Source: Nelumbo lutea
Taxonomy: Eukaryota; Streptophyta; Magnoliopsida; Proteales; Nelumbonaceae
Assembly (NCBI GenBank): GCA_022828595.1
Contig: JAKGHH010000007.1
Coordinates: 34,038,356 to 34,102,355, forward strand
Direction: 5' to 3'
DNA length: 64,000 bases
The notes beneath the pieces are model-generated. The model did not search any database. It was not told where the DNA came from and worked only from the letters and a program-made list of their open reading frames with translations. The position numbers and the translations under genes were made by a program. Shown here piece after piece: positions 36,237 through 49,500 of this stretch; the first letter of the stretch is position 1; each line of letters begins with the position of its first letter.

Positions 36237-36859
36237 AATACAATAAACGCCAATTCAATATTTAAGAAAATAAAGGTCCAAATTACTAAGTAAGTTACTA
36301 AGTTAAAGTAACATAAAAATTTATTCCATAACCATGCCATGTATGATAGATAGTCAGCTGTCAATGCCTGTTGGCATAAGTTTCCGTGACAATCCACCAA
36401 TAAACATTTGTGGTGGTGGTTTTATAGACCTAGGCTGACAGCTTATGACCATTGACCTAATGTTTCTTTAATGAAGAAAATGAGCAAGGTGGGACATGAT
36501 TATTTTTTATGCTGCAACTACCTCAATGTTTGTGTTATGAACTGATTTTTCATTTTGAAAAGATTGAAGCCCATAACAAGAATTTTATAACCAAACGCTT
36601 TAATGTTATTTTTTTTTGCCCATTCTTGCCTTGAATGAGTAAGACTTTAAAATTGAGGCTTAGAGCAACAAACCAAACATGGCCTAGGATGGTGAGAAAT
36701 CACCATGATAGAGGAAACAAATTGTAGATAAGTTAGAAGTTTTTGATAAAAGGGATGATTCCCTTTATCGATTTTTTATCATTTATATATGTGACCATTA
36801 ATGGATGTGACAACTAATCATGATATAATCATTGCAATGATTACAATCCTAATAGCTCT

Positions 36860-38205
36860 CTTGGAACCCGGATTTCCTACACAGTTGCACGTGGTGCACT
36901 TCCAATCAGATTCAACCACGTCACACATCACATGCCTCCCCATCTCACATGTGCGGATTAAGTTAAATGGTAAGTTTGGGGTGTTATGTCTCCAAAATTC
37001 ATTTTTTTATACTTAAAAAAGGTGAGAAAAAAGGAAATTTGACTATCGACTAACAAAACAAATAGGAAACTCAAGCCAAGGGCTTGCTCTCCAAACCCTA
37101 AATGTACAGATGCTTTCCTTCACTGTTTCGTTTTCTTCTTCTTTTGGTGCCATTAATAAGAGATTTGCAAACTTCTCTTCTTCGGGCTTCAGCCAAAGGC
37201 CAAGGCCATTTATAAGAAATCGTTCGATTTCATCTATATTTCTTCTTTTTCTTCTTCTCACTTGAAGACGTTGCTTTTTCCAAGAGTATTCTACAACATC
37301 AAGCTACAGAAAAAGTTCTCTTTGCATCGAATTAAGCAGGGTGTCTTAGACAGGTATAAAGGAAACCACATCTATACCCCCCGTGTAGCTAAGTGAATTA
37401 GATATGGTTATGATTCCTTAAGAAGTTGGATTTATAACATTTCAGGCGCCTTTTTTTGTTTCCATATTATAAATATATTTGAATGCCAAGAAATTTCATA
37501 AAGAGAGGTTTAATTAAAAACTTTATAAAGTAGGAAACATTTGATTATAGAGTAATTAGTGTTTGTTCTTGGTGCTCTTTCGTTACAGAGTAATCTCAAC
37601 TTCAATATTACTGTGTAGCTATATCAATTTAGGAATTTTCCTTTAATTTGTTCTTGGTGCTCTTCTATTATTGGGGCTAAAATGCGAGAAAACAACAAGT
37701 TTGTTTCTCTCTGTTTGAGATGATTAAAACTTTTAAAAGGACTTTTGTGGGAAGAAACTATAAGATGTCTTTGCAAATTTCACACCCTTGCAAAACAATT
37801 TCCATCCCTTAGATCTATTTGCAAAACGATTTCCTACAATCTCTTGTTAATGGCGCCCAAACAAGAAGAAAACAAAACAGTGAAGAAGAAATCCTGTTTC
37901 CTACAAAATGATTTATGCCTCTTGACCGAAGAACAATATGTTCCTGTAAATCGCTTGTTAATGGCGTCTTCTTTGGGTTGAGTTTCCTGTTTGTTTTGTT
38001 TGTCCTCTCCCATCTATCAATTGAATAGTTAAATCTTTTTTTTTTTTTTTCACTTTTTCCTTTTTTTCTTACATTTCGAAAAATGAATTTTGGAGACTTC
38101 GGGTTTAACTTAATCCACACATGTGAGATGAGGAGACGTGTAGAGTGTGACATTGTTGAATATAATTAGAAGTGCACAATGTCGTGCAGGAAATCTGGGT
38201 TCTAC
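36860..38205. mobile_element. Long-arm foldback element, about 1.35 kb
   Basis: The arms 36862-37260 and about 37790-38203 are inverted repeats of each other. Landmarks are GAACCCGGATTTCCTACA against the complement of TGCAGGAAATCTGGGTTC, CATCTCACATGTG with GGATTAAGTTAAA, and an arm end encoding MAPKEEEN on opposite strands. The frames in both arms are mirror images and probably not genes. No clear target duplication. The middle (37261-37790) is AT-rich. Confidence 0.7.
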
Positions 38206-38229
38206 CAAAAAACGCAAGATATTATATAT

Positions 38230-38400
38230 ACAATAATTTCTGAACCAGGCTGTGCTAGAGAAACCTAAGGCTTGCTTGGCCTGGGCGGGCTTGATGCAGG
38301 TCTGGTTCGGGCCAGGCTTGACAGAAAACGGCTGCCCAAGCCTACAAATTTGCCAGTCCGGCAAGGCAGGCCGGGCCAGGGCATATCATAAATGATCATC
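38230..38400. repeat. GC-rich GGCCxGGC repeat fragment
   Basis: Short GGCTTGCTTGGCC, GGTTCGGGCC and GCCGGGCCAGGGC words resemble the ends of the hAT-type MITE at 55358-55850 and the repeat at 2002, but no termini or duplication can be placed. Confidence 0.35.
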
Positions 38401-38537
38401 CCTATGGACGAGCCATAGTAACTAGAATACCCAAGAGATGAGCACTTCACCCAATCAGACCATTCTAGAACTACCTAGAGGCTAAAGTAGGTCAGTGGAC
38501 TAGGGACCTAAATTGCACTTCTAAGCAAGGCTTGAAT

Positions 38538-38778
38538 CAAGGTTCAAAGTATCAATACTGGCCAATACATCGGTAGGGCTTATTGGCCTGTATCGGTCCT
38601 TTTTTTTAATTTTTATTTATTTATTTTTTTTTTGGTTCAGAGGGACCGGTTTAAGTCCCAGCTACCCTCTGAACCAGGCCCTGACCCGATACAACCCCTG
38701 TAGAGGCATATCGGGAAGGGCCCAATACGATACATATTGGCCGATATGGGCCAATATGTGACAATTTTTTGAACCTTG
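38538..38778. mobile_element. CAAGGTTCAAA-family MITE, 241 bp
   Basis: Starts CAAGGTTCAAAGTATCAAT and ends TTTTTTGAACCTTG. Flanks GCTTGAAT (38530-38537) and GCTTGAAG (38779-38786) match at seven of eight bases. The interior contains GGTTCAGAGGGACCGGTTTA and CATATCGGGAAGG, shared with 18670-18894. Confidence 0.8.
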
Positions 38779-39171
38779 GCTTGAAGCATCACAATGTATC
38801 GGTGCATATATGTATTGGTTTTTGAACCCATCCATGCCCTAAATACCAGAAGTTGTCATATGGCGACTTGTGAAATTTAATACTCTTCCTAGAGATATCT
38901 GGAGATTCTGGACCAATTCTTGAAACTAAAAAAAAAAAGAAAAAAAATCTGCATTGCCCCTTTGAATTGCACATTGCGCATATGATATACTTCGGACCTT
39001 ACTTCTAGTTGGTTTTTTACTAACGATCTAGTTCATGAATTGTCTGATCTTAACATGGGTACAAAACAAAACGGAACTATAGAATAGCTTTCAAGAAGCC
39101 ATCCATTCATGCCCTAATTTGGAACATAGAACCATATACAAAAACAAATAGAATAGAAAAGTAACAATAAT

Positions 39172-39177
39172 TTTATT
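39172..39177 (-). terminator. Likely polyadenylation signal of V-ATPase subunit H
   Basis: AATAAA on the minus strand, about 293 bases after the stop codon, followed by T-rich sequence. Confidence 0.45.
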
Positions 39178-39469
39178 CCATATATAAAAACATAATAATT
39201 GTGAGGACAAAACGATGTGGTGTAGCTGTAGAATCTCTTCTTATTACAATTCCACCCAAAAAACAATTTTTATTCTATAGATTCCAAGCAACTCCCTTCT
39301 GATACTGCATGAGTTGCATAAACAAAATACTTCCTAAATTAAGAGCTTCTAACAGTAAATAATCGACCAGCTAAATAATCCTCAATAATCCGCATGGTCA
39401 TCAGTATCCTGATGCCCCCTTTGACATATGTGACACCTTAAATTTTCTAATACACCATGGCATTACCTA

Positions 39470-39718
39470 TTAAGCCTGCAAAAAGCTTGCGTACTTTGCA
39501 CCGAGGAAAAGCCTCTGAATACAGAGAAGAGCATTCTTTGTTACCTCTGAGTTCTCATGATTCATCAACTTCATCACCCGCTCTTTGGCCTTAAGATCAG
39601 TCACTATGATCCGCCCAGCTGAATGGTACTGAATGAACTGTGAGAGATCATAACATGCAACTGCCAGTGCCCTTGGGTCATTGGATGTGTCAAGGATAGT
39701 GATGAGAACTCGGAGAAT
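39470..39718 (-). CDS. VHA-H: VHA-H last exon
   Basis: 82 codons plus [22 protein letters not shown] to [13 protein letters not shown]. The acceptor TTCACAG precedes it on the minus strand. This is the conserved C-terminal helical repeat domain. Confidence 0.93.
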   Translation of the reverse strand: MLRVLITILDTSNDPRALAVACYDLSQFIQYHSAGRIIVTDLKAKERVMKLMNHENSEVTKNALLCIQRLFLGAKYASFLQA

Positions 39719-42700
39719 CTGTGAAGCACAAGAACAATAAGAGGCGGCCCAAGATATGTGAAATAGGAAACCAACCGCTTAAGTATTATACTATCAGGGT
39801 ACATGGCATACATATAGGGATCAGGAACTCCGCACTGTAACCCCTCCAAAGTACCCAAAAGATGCAACCATACATGTAGGTGGAATGAGTGTAAAGTGAT
39901 AACTATGTTTTCAAGCCATGTTACACAGACATTGCAAGGGCATGGCATGAGCAAGGTACACGAAATTTACAATAAAAATTGCACTCAACACATTCCATAC
40001 ACATTTTGAAGTATGAGTGCAACATAGGTCCTCAAGTACTGGGATATCAACCTTCGAAACATCCAAACATGGACAGTTCTTACCATCATTGTCATCAGCA
40101 GATGTTACCCCCACCATTTCTAGTTGGCAACAAAAATATACTAGACAACTCCAGTCTTATCTACAGAATCTTGCAAAAGAAAGAAGTGATTTCATTGAAA
40201 AATTGTGTAGAAATTATATGTAACAATTCATCATTATCATCCAAGCCTTATCCAACTACATGGGGTCGACTACATGAATCCTGTTTTGCCATTCCACTCT
40301 ATTTAATTCCATATCCATTGTTAAATTATGGGCACTTAAGTCATTTCCAACTACTTCAACCCAAGTCCTTTTTGGTCTACCCCTAGCCCCTTCAACTTGC
40401 AACAACATAATGACTGAAAGAAACAAAATAATGATGTCTTACAAAAATATCCTTCACAAAGACAATTTTATTATAATTCTTTCAATGCCTGAAAGACATA
40501 AAATAAGATATCTTGAATAAACAATATTTTTTGATCCTTCAACAATGTTTTTAAAATCAAACAGACTTTGAACCACTACATCTGGTGTTTCATGGGCCAA
40601 GGCCATATTTTGTCAGCAGGGAGCCATCAAAGTAGAATTCTGAAATTCAGAAATATGGTTAAGAATGATAACTTCAGTCAGATCTTGAGAACCTTACCAA
40701 CTAAGAGAGAGAAAGGAGTTTTAAATCTTGAGACCTAGGTTTTTCTTTGTGGATATTGGTACAAAACCTTTGTCTATCTAAATCTTAGCTCCTGGTTTTG
40801 AGGAAAGGAAACAAATGCCATAGATTCAAAAATACTTGTGAAGTGGAAAAGCACATAAGCCCCCTCTCTGGGCTATTGCCCCAGTCAACAAGATGACTCA
40901 ACCTCTCATCATGGCCACCATATCCTTCACACAAGGAGTTTTCATCTATGTTCAGGAAGCATCTTAGCATGCCTTATAAGCTTAGAACCAAGAACCAACT
41001 TAGCTTACCCATTTCAAAGAAATCCTTCAGTCAAAAACTTGAAGATGTGTGTACTTGAAAGATAGCTATATTTGTTTTTCTTGGACAGCTTAATCTAAGG
41101 CCCTTTTGCTTTTTGGTAAGTTACTTACCCGGGTAAATGCCATTACCTAAGTGCATTTACCCATGGTCTTTTATTTCTCAGGTAAATAAGGTACTGACCA
41201 TTTTAGTCATAAAAATCCATTATTAAAAGGGACCTTTTTGTCCCATTCAAATGTTAGCAACTTTCTTCCTAGGTGGGAAAGTTATTTACCCACCCAGAAA
41301 AATAAGGTACTGACCATTTTAGTCATAAAAATCCATTATTAAAAGGGACCTTTTTGTCCCATTCAAATGTTAGCAACTTTCTTCCTAGGTGGGAAAGTTA
41401 TTTACCCACCCAGAAAAATAAACTTTCCCTGGCCCCCACATTAATCTGAAAAATGAACATGGGATTCTTGGTCAATAGGAACCAAAATCCCATTGACCAA
41501 CTTTCCCCACTCTCAAAATCCAAAAAAAGAGCGCCCCCTAAAAGAGAACCTTGGAAAAGAAGACGAGTGATTTAGAAAAAGAAATGCAGGTGAGGGTGAA
41601 GAAGACCACCTGAAAATCGTTCTCTTCAAAGTTTGTCATGTTTTCACGCCAAAACCATGGATCTTTGTGCATGGGTGACCAGTCAAGGTGTCCAAGAAGG
41701 ACTTCTTGCTTGTATTTATCAAAAGAACTCAATTTTTTAATATTGTCCTTCAGCCCCTCTTCCAGATGATTCAGAGCCTCCAACAGATCCTGCAAAGAAT
41801 TCCAAACATTAAACAAATACCAAGAAAAAATGTAACCACATGAAATTTTAACCAGGTATTGCACCAGTCATTCCAGTTGCAAAGTTTCAGGAGCTATATT
41901 AGTCAAGGTTTAAAATGTTGATATCGGTGGAAATGTCAGTCATCCAAATATAAGAAACATGTTGGAAATATCGTATGAAAATACTATAAAAATTATAGAC
42001 ATGGTGGAAACATTTTAAAATATGCAAAATATAGAAAGATATTTTATGAAATGATAAAAGAAGCATAGACATACCTTTTTAAATTATTATCTTGTTGCAA
42101 ATCATTAAACAAAGCTAAGAAATTAAGGGTATAGACAAAAGAATACGTTCTGAAGTTGCCTATAAACTTTAAGATTCAGAGCTTCATGATAAAATGAGTT
42201 AAAGCAAAATTTTAACTCATAGAAAATGTAAATGATTGTAATAGATCAACCAAATAATCTATTACACAAACAAAAAACTAATATTTAACTTCATGTTTGA
42301 AATGAATATTGATTTAGCTCAAAGTGGTAGTAATCATGTAAGTTAGGCAGACAATAAAATTGTTACTTAACATATTTACAACATTGTACCAACTTATGTT
42401 ATAATACTATCTCTTGGACTCCACATTATACTAGTAGTGTTCACTGGGAAATATGTTGATTCCATTAAAATTTCATGTCGCTACCCATGGAAGTGGAAAT
42501 GGAAATATGTTGTGAAACCTATTTGTTGTACTCCACATAGTGCTGATAGTGTTCATTGGGGAAATGTCAATTCCGGTAAAATTTCGTGTTTCTACCATAG
42601 AAATGGAAATATGTCGTGGAAATATTAGGGAAATTAGAGACATTTTAAACCATGATATTAGTTCAATCATAGTAAGATTTGTATAAATATGGTGCAACAT

Positions 42701-43487
42701 CATTGAATTGGAAAAACAACCCCCTACAAAAGAGATATTACACCATACAAATTTCCAGGAGAAGCAAGCAAGAAGACAAGTTACATTAGAAAGTCAAACA
42801 AATATGCACAATGATCTAACAAGAAAATCTAAATCCTGATTTCTTTAAGGGTACATATAGATGGCATTGCTCTTCAATTCAAGCATTGAATTGATGCTGA
42901 AACCAATTGCAGCCTCAACTTCAGCAAAGCGGAAGGTAATAAAGGGCTGGGAACCCCCAGATGTAGGATTCCTAAAATTAAATTTTGATGGAAGTAGTTT
43001 TGGGAATCTGGGGCCTTCTGGAATTGGAGGGGTTTTAAGAAATGAAAGTGGAGTGATCATGGGAATGTACTCATGCCCCATTGGTGTGGGTGACTCTGAA
43101 ACAGCAGAACTGAACGCGGTAATTTATGGGATGCAGAAATGTATGGAAATGGGGATTCGAAAGCTAATAGTTGAAGGCGATTCCAAAATAGTAATAAGTT
43201 GGTTAAAACAGAATGAGAAGGTTCATTGGTTTTTCAGAAACAAAATCAAACAGTTCAAGAGGTTCACAAGGGATATGCAGCTGATATTTCAATGACTCCT
43301 AGATCGGAAAATGGCTTAGCTGACCAACTAGCAAAGCAAGGAGTAAATAGGGCTGAATGCTTCTGGGCTCAGTTCTAAGACTGATCTTCATTTTGTCTTT
43401 GTATTCTATTGATGGTAGCTGAGGCTGCCCTTGTTTCTGTACTCTCTTTTTCTCTAAGTAATAAAATTTGATGTTGATTACTGATAA

Positions 43488-43519
<32 letters not shown>

Positions 43520-46500
43520 TTCTTTGAAATTTACCTGAAATTTCCCAAGTTTTTGGAATACTAAAGACTTGAGGATTGACTAAAAGCAAAACAACCATGC
43601 ACCCAGATTAACTTTGACCTATAACAAGGATTGGAAGGAGTGGATCGGCAACTTTGGTGGAATAGATGGTTGAGACACTTCTCTTGGTATATATCTTAAA
43701 TATTTCACCAGAAATGTTCTCTTTCTTGGTTGTTGATTCTAACCAGTTTTAAAATTTTATTGTAATTCAAAGAATCTACCCAAAAAGGTAAATCAAAATA
43801 ATACATCCAAGAAAACCTTCGAATGAAAAATCAAGGGCATGTATGTAACAACAAGAAAATAATGATATCTAATATATTTTAATTGAATGAAGTGCATAAT
43901 GGTAAGACATACCCATCTCTAGAAAAAATTACATAAATGAGTATTGGTACAAAAAAAAAGTGCATTTTATTTATTTATTTATTATCCTTCTCTTTTTGGT
44001 TTAGTTTCCCCTAAAAAGAAAAAAAAAAAACATGGCAATAGGACCACTACTTACTGGCATTTTCTTGGTCCTATTTTGTAGCCAAGCAGTGAATACCAAA
44101 AATAGAAGAAACAATTTTTTTTTCCTGCATGGACTTTCTATTTCCACTACAGTCCAAACATCCCAATTAAACTCAGCCTTAATCCCAACTATTCGGGGCC
44201 AGTGCAATCCAATTATCTAAACATACCTAATGGAAATAAATAAACGGACAATATATTGAAGACTATGTTTCTACTCCAAAAGTGGACATTGTAAATCTTG
44301 CATCCAGTTCACTTTTTCCCTTGTTTTATTTCACAAACACCCTTGTACTCTGAAGAGGTAAAATTCATGCTGTAACTACATCATTTACATCTCCATGGTA
44401 TGTAGAATTTGCATCCTGAAAAGTGACAAAATTTTTCTCCCCTTCATCCTTCATTCTCTCCAAACAAACAAAACTTCAGGGAACCGCATTATTTTACTTC
44501 CCCCCAAACAAATAAAGCAAAGTAAAACCTGCACATAGTTGTCAAGGTCACACTGGGATAAAAGGCATTTTCTGGGATTGCTTTTTGCCTTGCCTTAGTG
44601 TTTTTGAATTGGTGGAATACAAATTTTAGGTGTAGAGAAACTAAACCATTTTTTGTTTTTTTTGAAGAAAAAGTTAAGGCATTGTATTAATATGATAAAA
44701 AACAACATAATCTTGCTCAATAAGACACTGCACAAGGGCTAACATCCTTTCCGTAAGTTATCTATTCTGCATGCATGGATACAAAAAAGGTACTAGACTC
44801 CAAAAGAAATGTAAGATAAATACTTGAAATGATTTCGACTGCTACCCACAAATAAATTTTGCCCCATAAACCCTTCAATACTGTATCTTCTTTGTTATAT
44901 TTATTCTAAAAAAGCTTCAAGTTTCTTTCTGTCCATAGTCTAAATCATATCATGTTGTACAGAAAGGGTAAAGGGTGTAAAGAGCGCCACACTAAATCAA
45001 TTTTCAATTACAGATGGATAAAATGGTTGTGGAAAACCATAATAGAGATAGAAATTAATATAGTCATTGTGGTGGGGCATTAACCAGTAGCCTTCATCTA
45101 TTCATCACAAAAACCTCTTCTGCTTTCTCAGAGGCCATTTGATAACAGCTGAAGTGGCTGAATTGAAAAGCATTTTTTTTTCTTTTAGTGAATAATTTTT
45201 AAGGAGGTTGTGGCCTGTGAATTAAGTTCTGTCAACAGACCCAGAGCAGAATACAAAATTCTGGGATGAAGAATGGATGCTTCGACCCTACCCCAAGGGT
45301 CCTTTATATAGAAAGTGAAAGTTACAGAAATTACAAAGAGGCCCTTCTAGGGCAACACAATTTAGAGAATTTACAAGGAGGCCCTTGCAGGGCTGAAGTG
45401 AAAATAATAATAAATAAGAAAACAATACAATAAGGACTACAATAAAATGGTACAACAGGGAGTTTCTTCACACTCCCCCTCAAACTGATGCAGAGGCATG
45501 AGCATCGGTTTGCTTACAAGAAATAAGTGTCTAGATCTCGTCATGGCCTTTGTCAAGATGTCAGCAACTTGCATATCAGAGGCAACATGAGGGAGAGAAA
45601 TTGAGTTTGCAAGAAACAGATCACGGATAAAGTGGCAATCCGCCTCAATATGCTTTGTCCTTTCATGAAAGACAGGATTAGAATCAATTTTAATAGCACT
45701 AGTGTTATCCTCATATAGAGGAATGGGCATAGGAGAGGAATTTCCGAACTCCTGAAATAAAGATTGAAGCCAAACAACTTCACTACAAACAGATGACATT
45801 GCCCTGTACTCTGCTTCCGTAGAGGACTTGGAAACAGACTGTTGTTTCTTGCACTTCCATGATATTAGAGAGTCACCCATGAAGACACACCATCCGGTAG
45901 TGGAGCGCCGTGTATCGGGGCATCTGGCCCAATCTGCATCAGCATAGGCTTTCAGTTGGAGAGAAGAAGATGAAGAGAAGAAAAGACCCTGTGATAAAGA
46001 ACCTCGAATATAGCGGATGATTTGATGCACCGCAGTCAAATGGGGTTGACGAGGTGCAGAGACAAACTGACTAACAACCTGAACTACATGTGAGATGTCA
46101 GGACGAGTCATGGTCAGAGAGATGAGAGATCCTACAAGTTGCCGATAGAGGGAAGCATCAGGAAGCAGGGAGCCCTCTGATTTAGATAATTTGACATTCA
46201 ACTCCAAGGGAATATCAACTTGTTTATTATCACTGAAGTTGGCCAACTTAACAAGATCAGAGGCAAACTTGCTCCGTTGCACTTCAAGTCCCAAGAAATA
46301 GTTGAGGGCCGAGATCCTTCATGTGGAAGGAACTATGGAAAAGAGACTTGAGGTCCTGGATTCCTTCTATATCATCTCCAGTCAAATAGTATGTCATCCA
46401 CATATAGTAAGAGAATGGTAAGGCCATGGGGTCTTTTCCGAACAAAGATAGTCCAATGCACTTTCGCTATATCCAGCTTGCACGACAACATCTCTGAATT

Positions 46501-49500
46501 TTTCAAACCAAGCTCGAGGGACTTGTTTGAGCACATAGAGGGACTTCTTCAGTCGATAAACAAGGGAGGGATCACTACAGTACCCTGGACGAGGTTTCAT
46601 ATATACAGATTCTTTCAGATGCTCGTGTAAAAAGGCATTTTTCACATCCAATTGAAAGATTGTCCAAGAGTGAGCAACAGAGAGGGCTAAAAGAACACGG
46701 ATTGTAATAATCTTGGCAAATGGAGCAAAAGTCTCTTATAGTCAATGCCATACTCCTGCTTATATCCCTGTGCCACAAGCCTGGCTTTGTAACGGTCCAA
46801 AGACCCATCGAATTTCAGCTTGATGGGATAGGACCCATTTGCTCCCAATAATAGAGTCATTTGAAAGTGTTGGAACAAGGTCCCAGGTGTCATTCTCATG
46901 CAAAGCTTGAATCTCTGCATCCATGGCTTCTTGCCACTGAGGGTTGCTACTAGCCTGCTGGTAAGAATGGGGAATATCTATAGAGGTCAAAAAAGCAGAG
47001 AAGGAGCTATGGTTTGAAGGAAACCCATAGCAGTCGGCTGGTCTAGAGATACGAGCAGAACAATGTAAAGGAACAGGAGGAATAATTGAGGAATCTAAAG
47101 TTGGGGCATCACTTACAAGGTTCCCTGTGATGGGCGAGGGATCCGGACCAAGAGGAAGAGGGGTCGTAGGCATAGGAGTTGGACCACAAACCCACTTGTG
47201 AGAGAAGACGAGAAGTTCCTTCCTAGCGATGGATGATGGAGAATCCTGTTGTTCAAAATCATGCAAAACTAAAACAGAGGGTGCAAATAACTTGGCAATT
47301 CCTGAAAAAAAAAAGGAGATATGCTCAAGAAAAATCACATTTCAAGAGATACGAATTCGACATGCTAAGGGATCGTAACAAATGAATCCCTTGTGGTTCG
47401 AGCTGTACCCCACAAAAGCACACATGACAGATTGAGCTGAAAGCTTTGAACGTTCATGAGGAGGAAGATGAACAAAGCATAGACACCCAAAGACATGAAG
47501 ATGGGAAAGATCTGTGGGGATCCGAACATCTTTTGATGAGGAGAAATGTTAGTAAGCACAGATGATGGGATACAATTGATCAGATATACTATAGTGCTAG
47601 TGGCCTCAACCCAGAATGTGGAACGCGCATGTGATTCTTGTAGGAGAGTCCTTAAAACACTGAGAATGTGACCGTTCTTTCTCTCTGCCACATCATCTTG
47701 CTAAGGAGTGTCTGGGCAGCATCATTGGAATTGTATGCCATGATGTTTCAAGTAAGCCAAAAAATCTCTGTCACTGTATTCTCCCCTTGAGTCTAAGCGT
47801 AAAATTTGCACATTCACTTGGAAACGAACTCGAACCATGTTATGAAACAACCAAAAGGTTGGAAACACTTCTAATTTGTGTTTGAGAAAGTAAATCCAAA
47901 TGTACCTAGTACAATCAATAATAAATAGCACAAAATACGTGTATCCCATCTGAGAGACAATAGAAGAAGTCCAAGCATCACTATGAATAATTTCAAAAGG
48001 TGAAGTAGCATGTTCAACTCAGTGAGTGAACGGTAAAATATGACTCTTACTCAAACAACAAGAAACACAAGATGTATCAAAGGATTTCATAGAAGGAATT
48101 TTAGTTTTAATAAAGCCAAACTCAAACAAGTATTTAAGTTTATCAGAATTTGAGTGGCCCAAGCGTTTATGCCATAGATCCCAAACATAGTTTCTTTGAC
48201 TCAAAACAGGACGCAATGAAGAGCTTAAAAAGCAAAGGATGATGTTGATGGAGATTTCTCAAACTCCATTGCAAACAAGTGGCCCATCCTACGCCCCTTC
48301 CCTTTCACCTTCCCAATGCACTGGTCCTGAATCAAACAACCATCAGAAGGAAATGTTAGAATATGACCTTCATCAACTAATTGACCAACTGAAATAAGGT
48401 TGGCAGTAAGACTAGGAACAAGGTTTTAGTAGGGGTAGTTTAGTCATCCCATGTTTGTTAAGTACCTTGCTTATGTGGCAGTTTTATTAGAGATACTCTG
48501 CCCCACACTTAAGTAACGGCAGTTTAGTCCTTGTAAACATTATTAGAACCTAACAAACATTAGGGGGTCAAATGAATGGAAGATTAAGCAGTTTCGACTA
48601 AACCCTCCTGTTCTCTCTTTCTCTTTTCTTCTTCTTCTTCTCCATCTTCTTCTTCCTTCTCTCCTGGTTCGGGTTACTGTAGCTGCATTCAAATCATGGT
48701 ATCAAAGCAAGGCTTCTGACCTGCTCCAGTTGGTAAAGCATCTCAACTGTGTTCGTGACACCTCCTTCTTCGTTTTTGGTCAGTTAATGGAGAGAACTGG
48801 TTCGCCCTAGGTCTGTGACATCACAGCTCGTTTCTCTCTGCTGCGCACAGTCTTCTTCATCAAGGAAAGTGATTTCAGCAGTGAATGGTTGGTTGATACT
48901 CTCAAAGGAAGGCTGGTTATCTAGTCCTCTTGTGTTGCTGGTATTTTTGGGTAGAAACCCTTCAAGAATCAGTTAGTACTGATTAGAACCTAGGGAACTA
49001 GGTTCATTGTTGCCCTAGAACGGGCTGTGTACAGTAGCCGAATGGTGTAGGGGCTGCTGGAAGTGGTTGAGTGGGTCAGGGCTGCTGCAGGTGGCCGAGT
49101 GGTGTAAGGTGTAATGCAGTGACCTAGCCGAGTTCTTTGTGGTTGTGTATTGCCCTCTTAAATGTGTTAAACAAGTCTGAACTGAGTGTAGCTGATTTGA
49201 CTGTGTTATGGTGCTTGTAGTGCACAACTTCTATTGAGTGGTAGTAAGAGGGCCTGCATGTGATTAGTGAGTGCTAAATTGATGCTTATGTGGTTCGTGG
49301 GTTTGTGAAGTCAGCAGTAGTGTGAATAAGGACAAGGCGTAGGCTCTCACTGTTGTGTTTAGGGGCTGCAATAGGTGCTTTAATATCAAACTGTGAATAA
49401 CACCAGTCAGCTTGTAGTTGAGAAGTCAGGTTAGAGGCAACTGTGAAAGAGTACAATGGCAACAAAAGGAGATGGGAACAATGATCAGAAACCTAGTGTG

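Noticed and set aside
37043..37981. Two small proteins sharing an MAPKEEEN-type segment
   Set aside because: They are the two arms of an inverted repeat read on opposite strands, so the likeness follows from the foldback.
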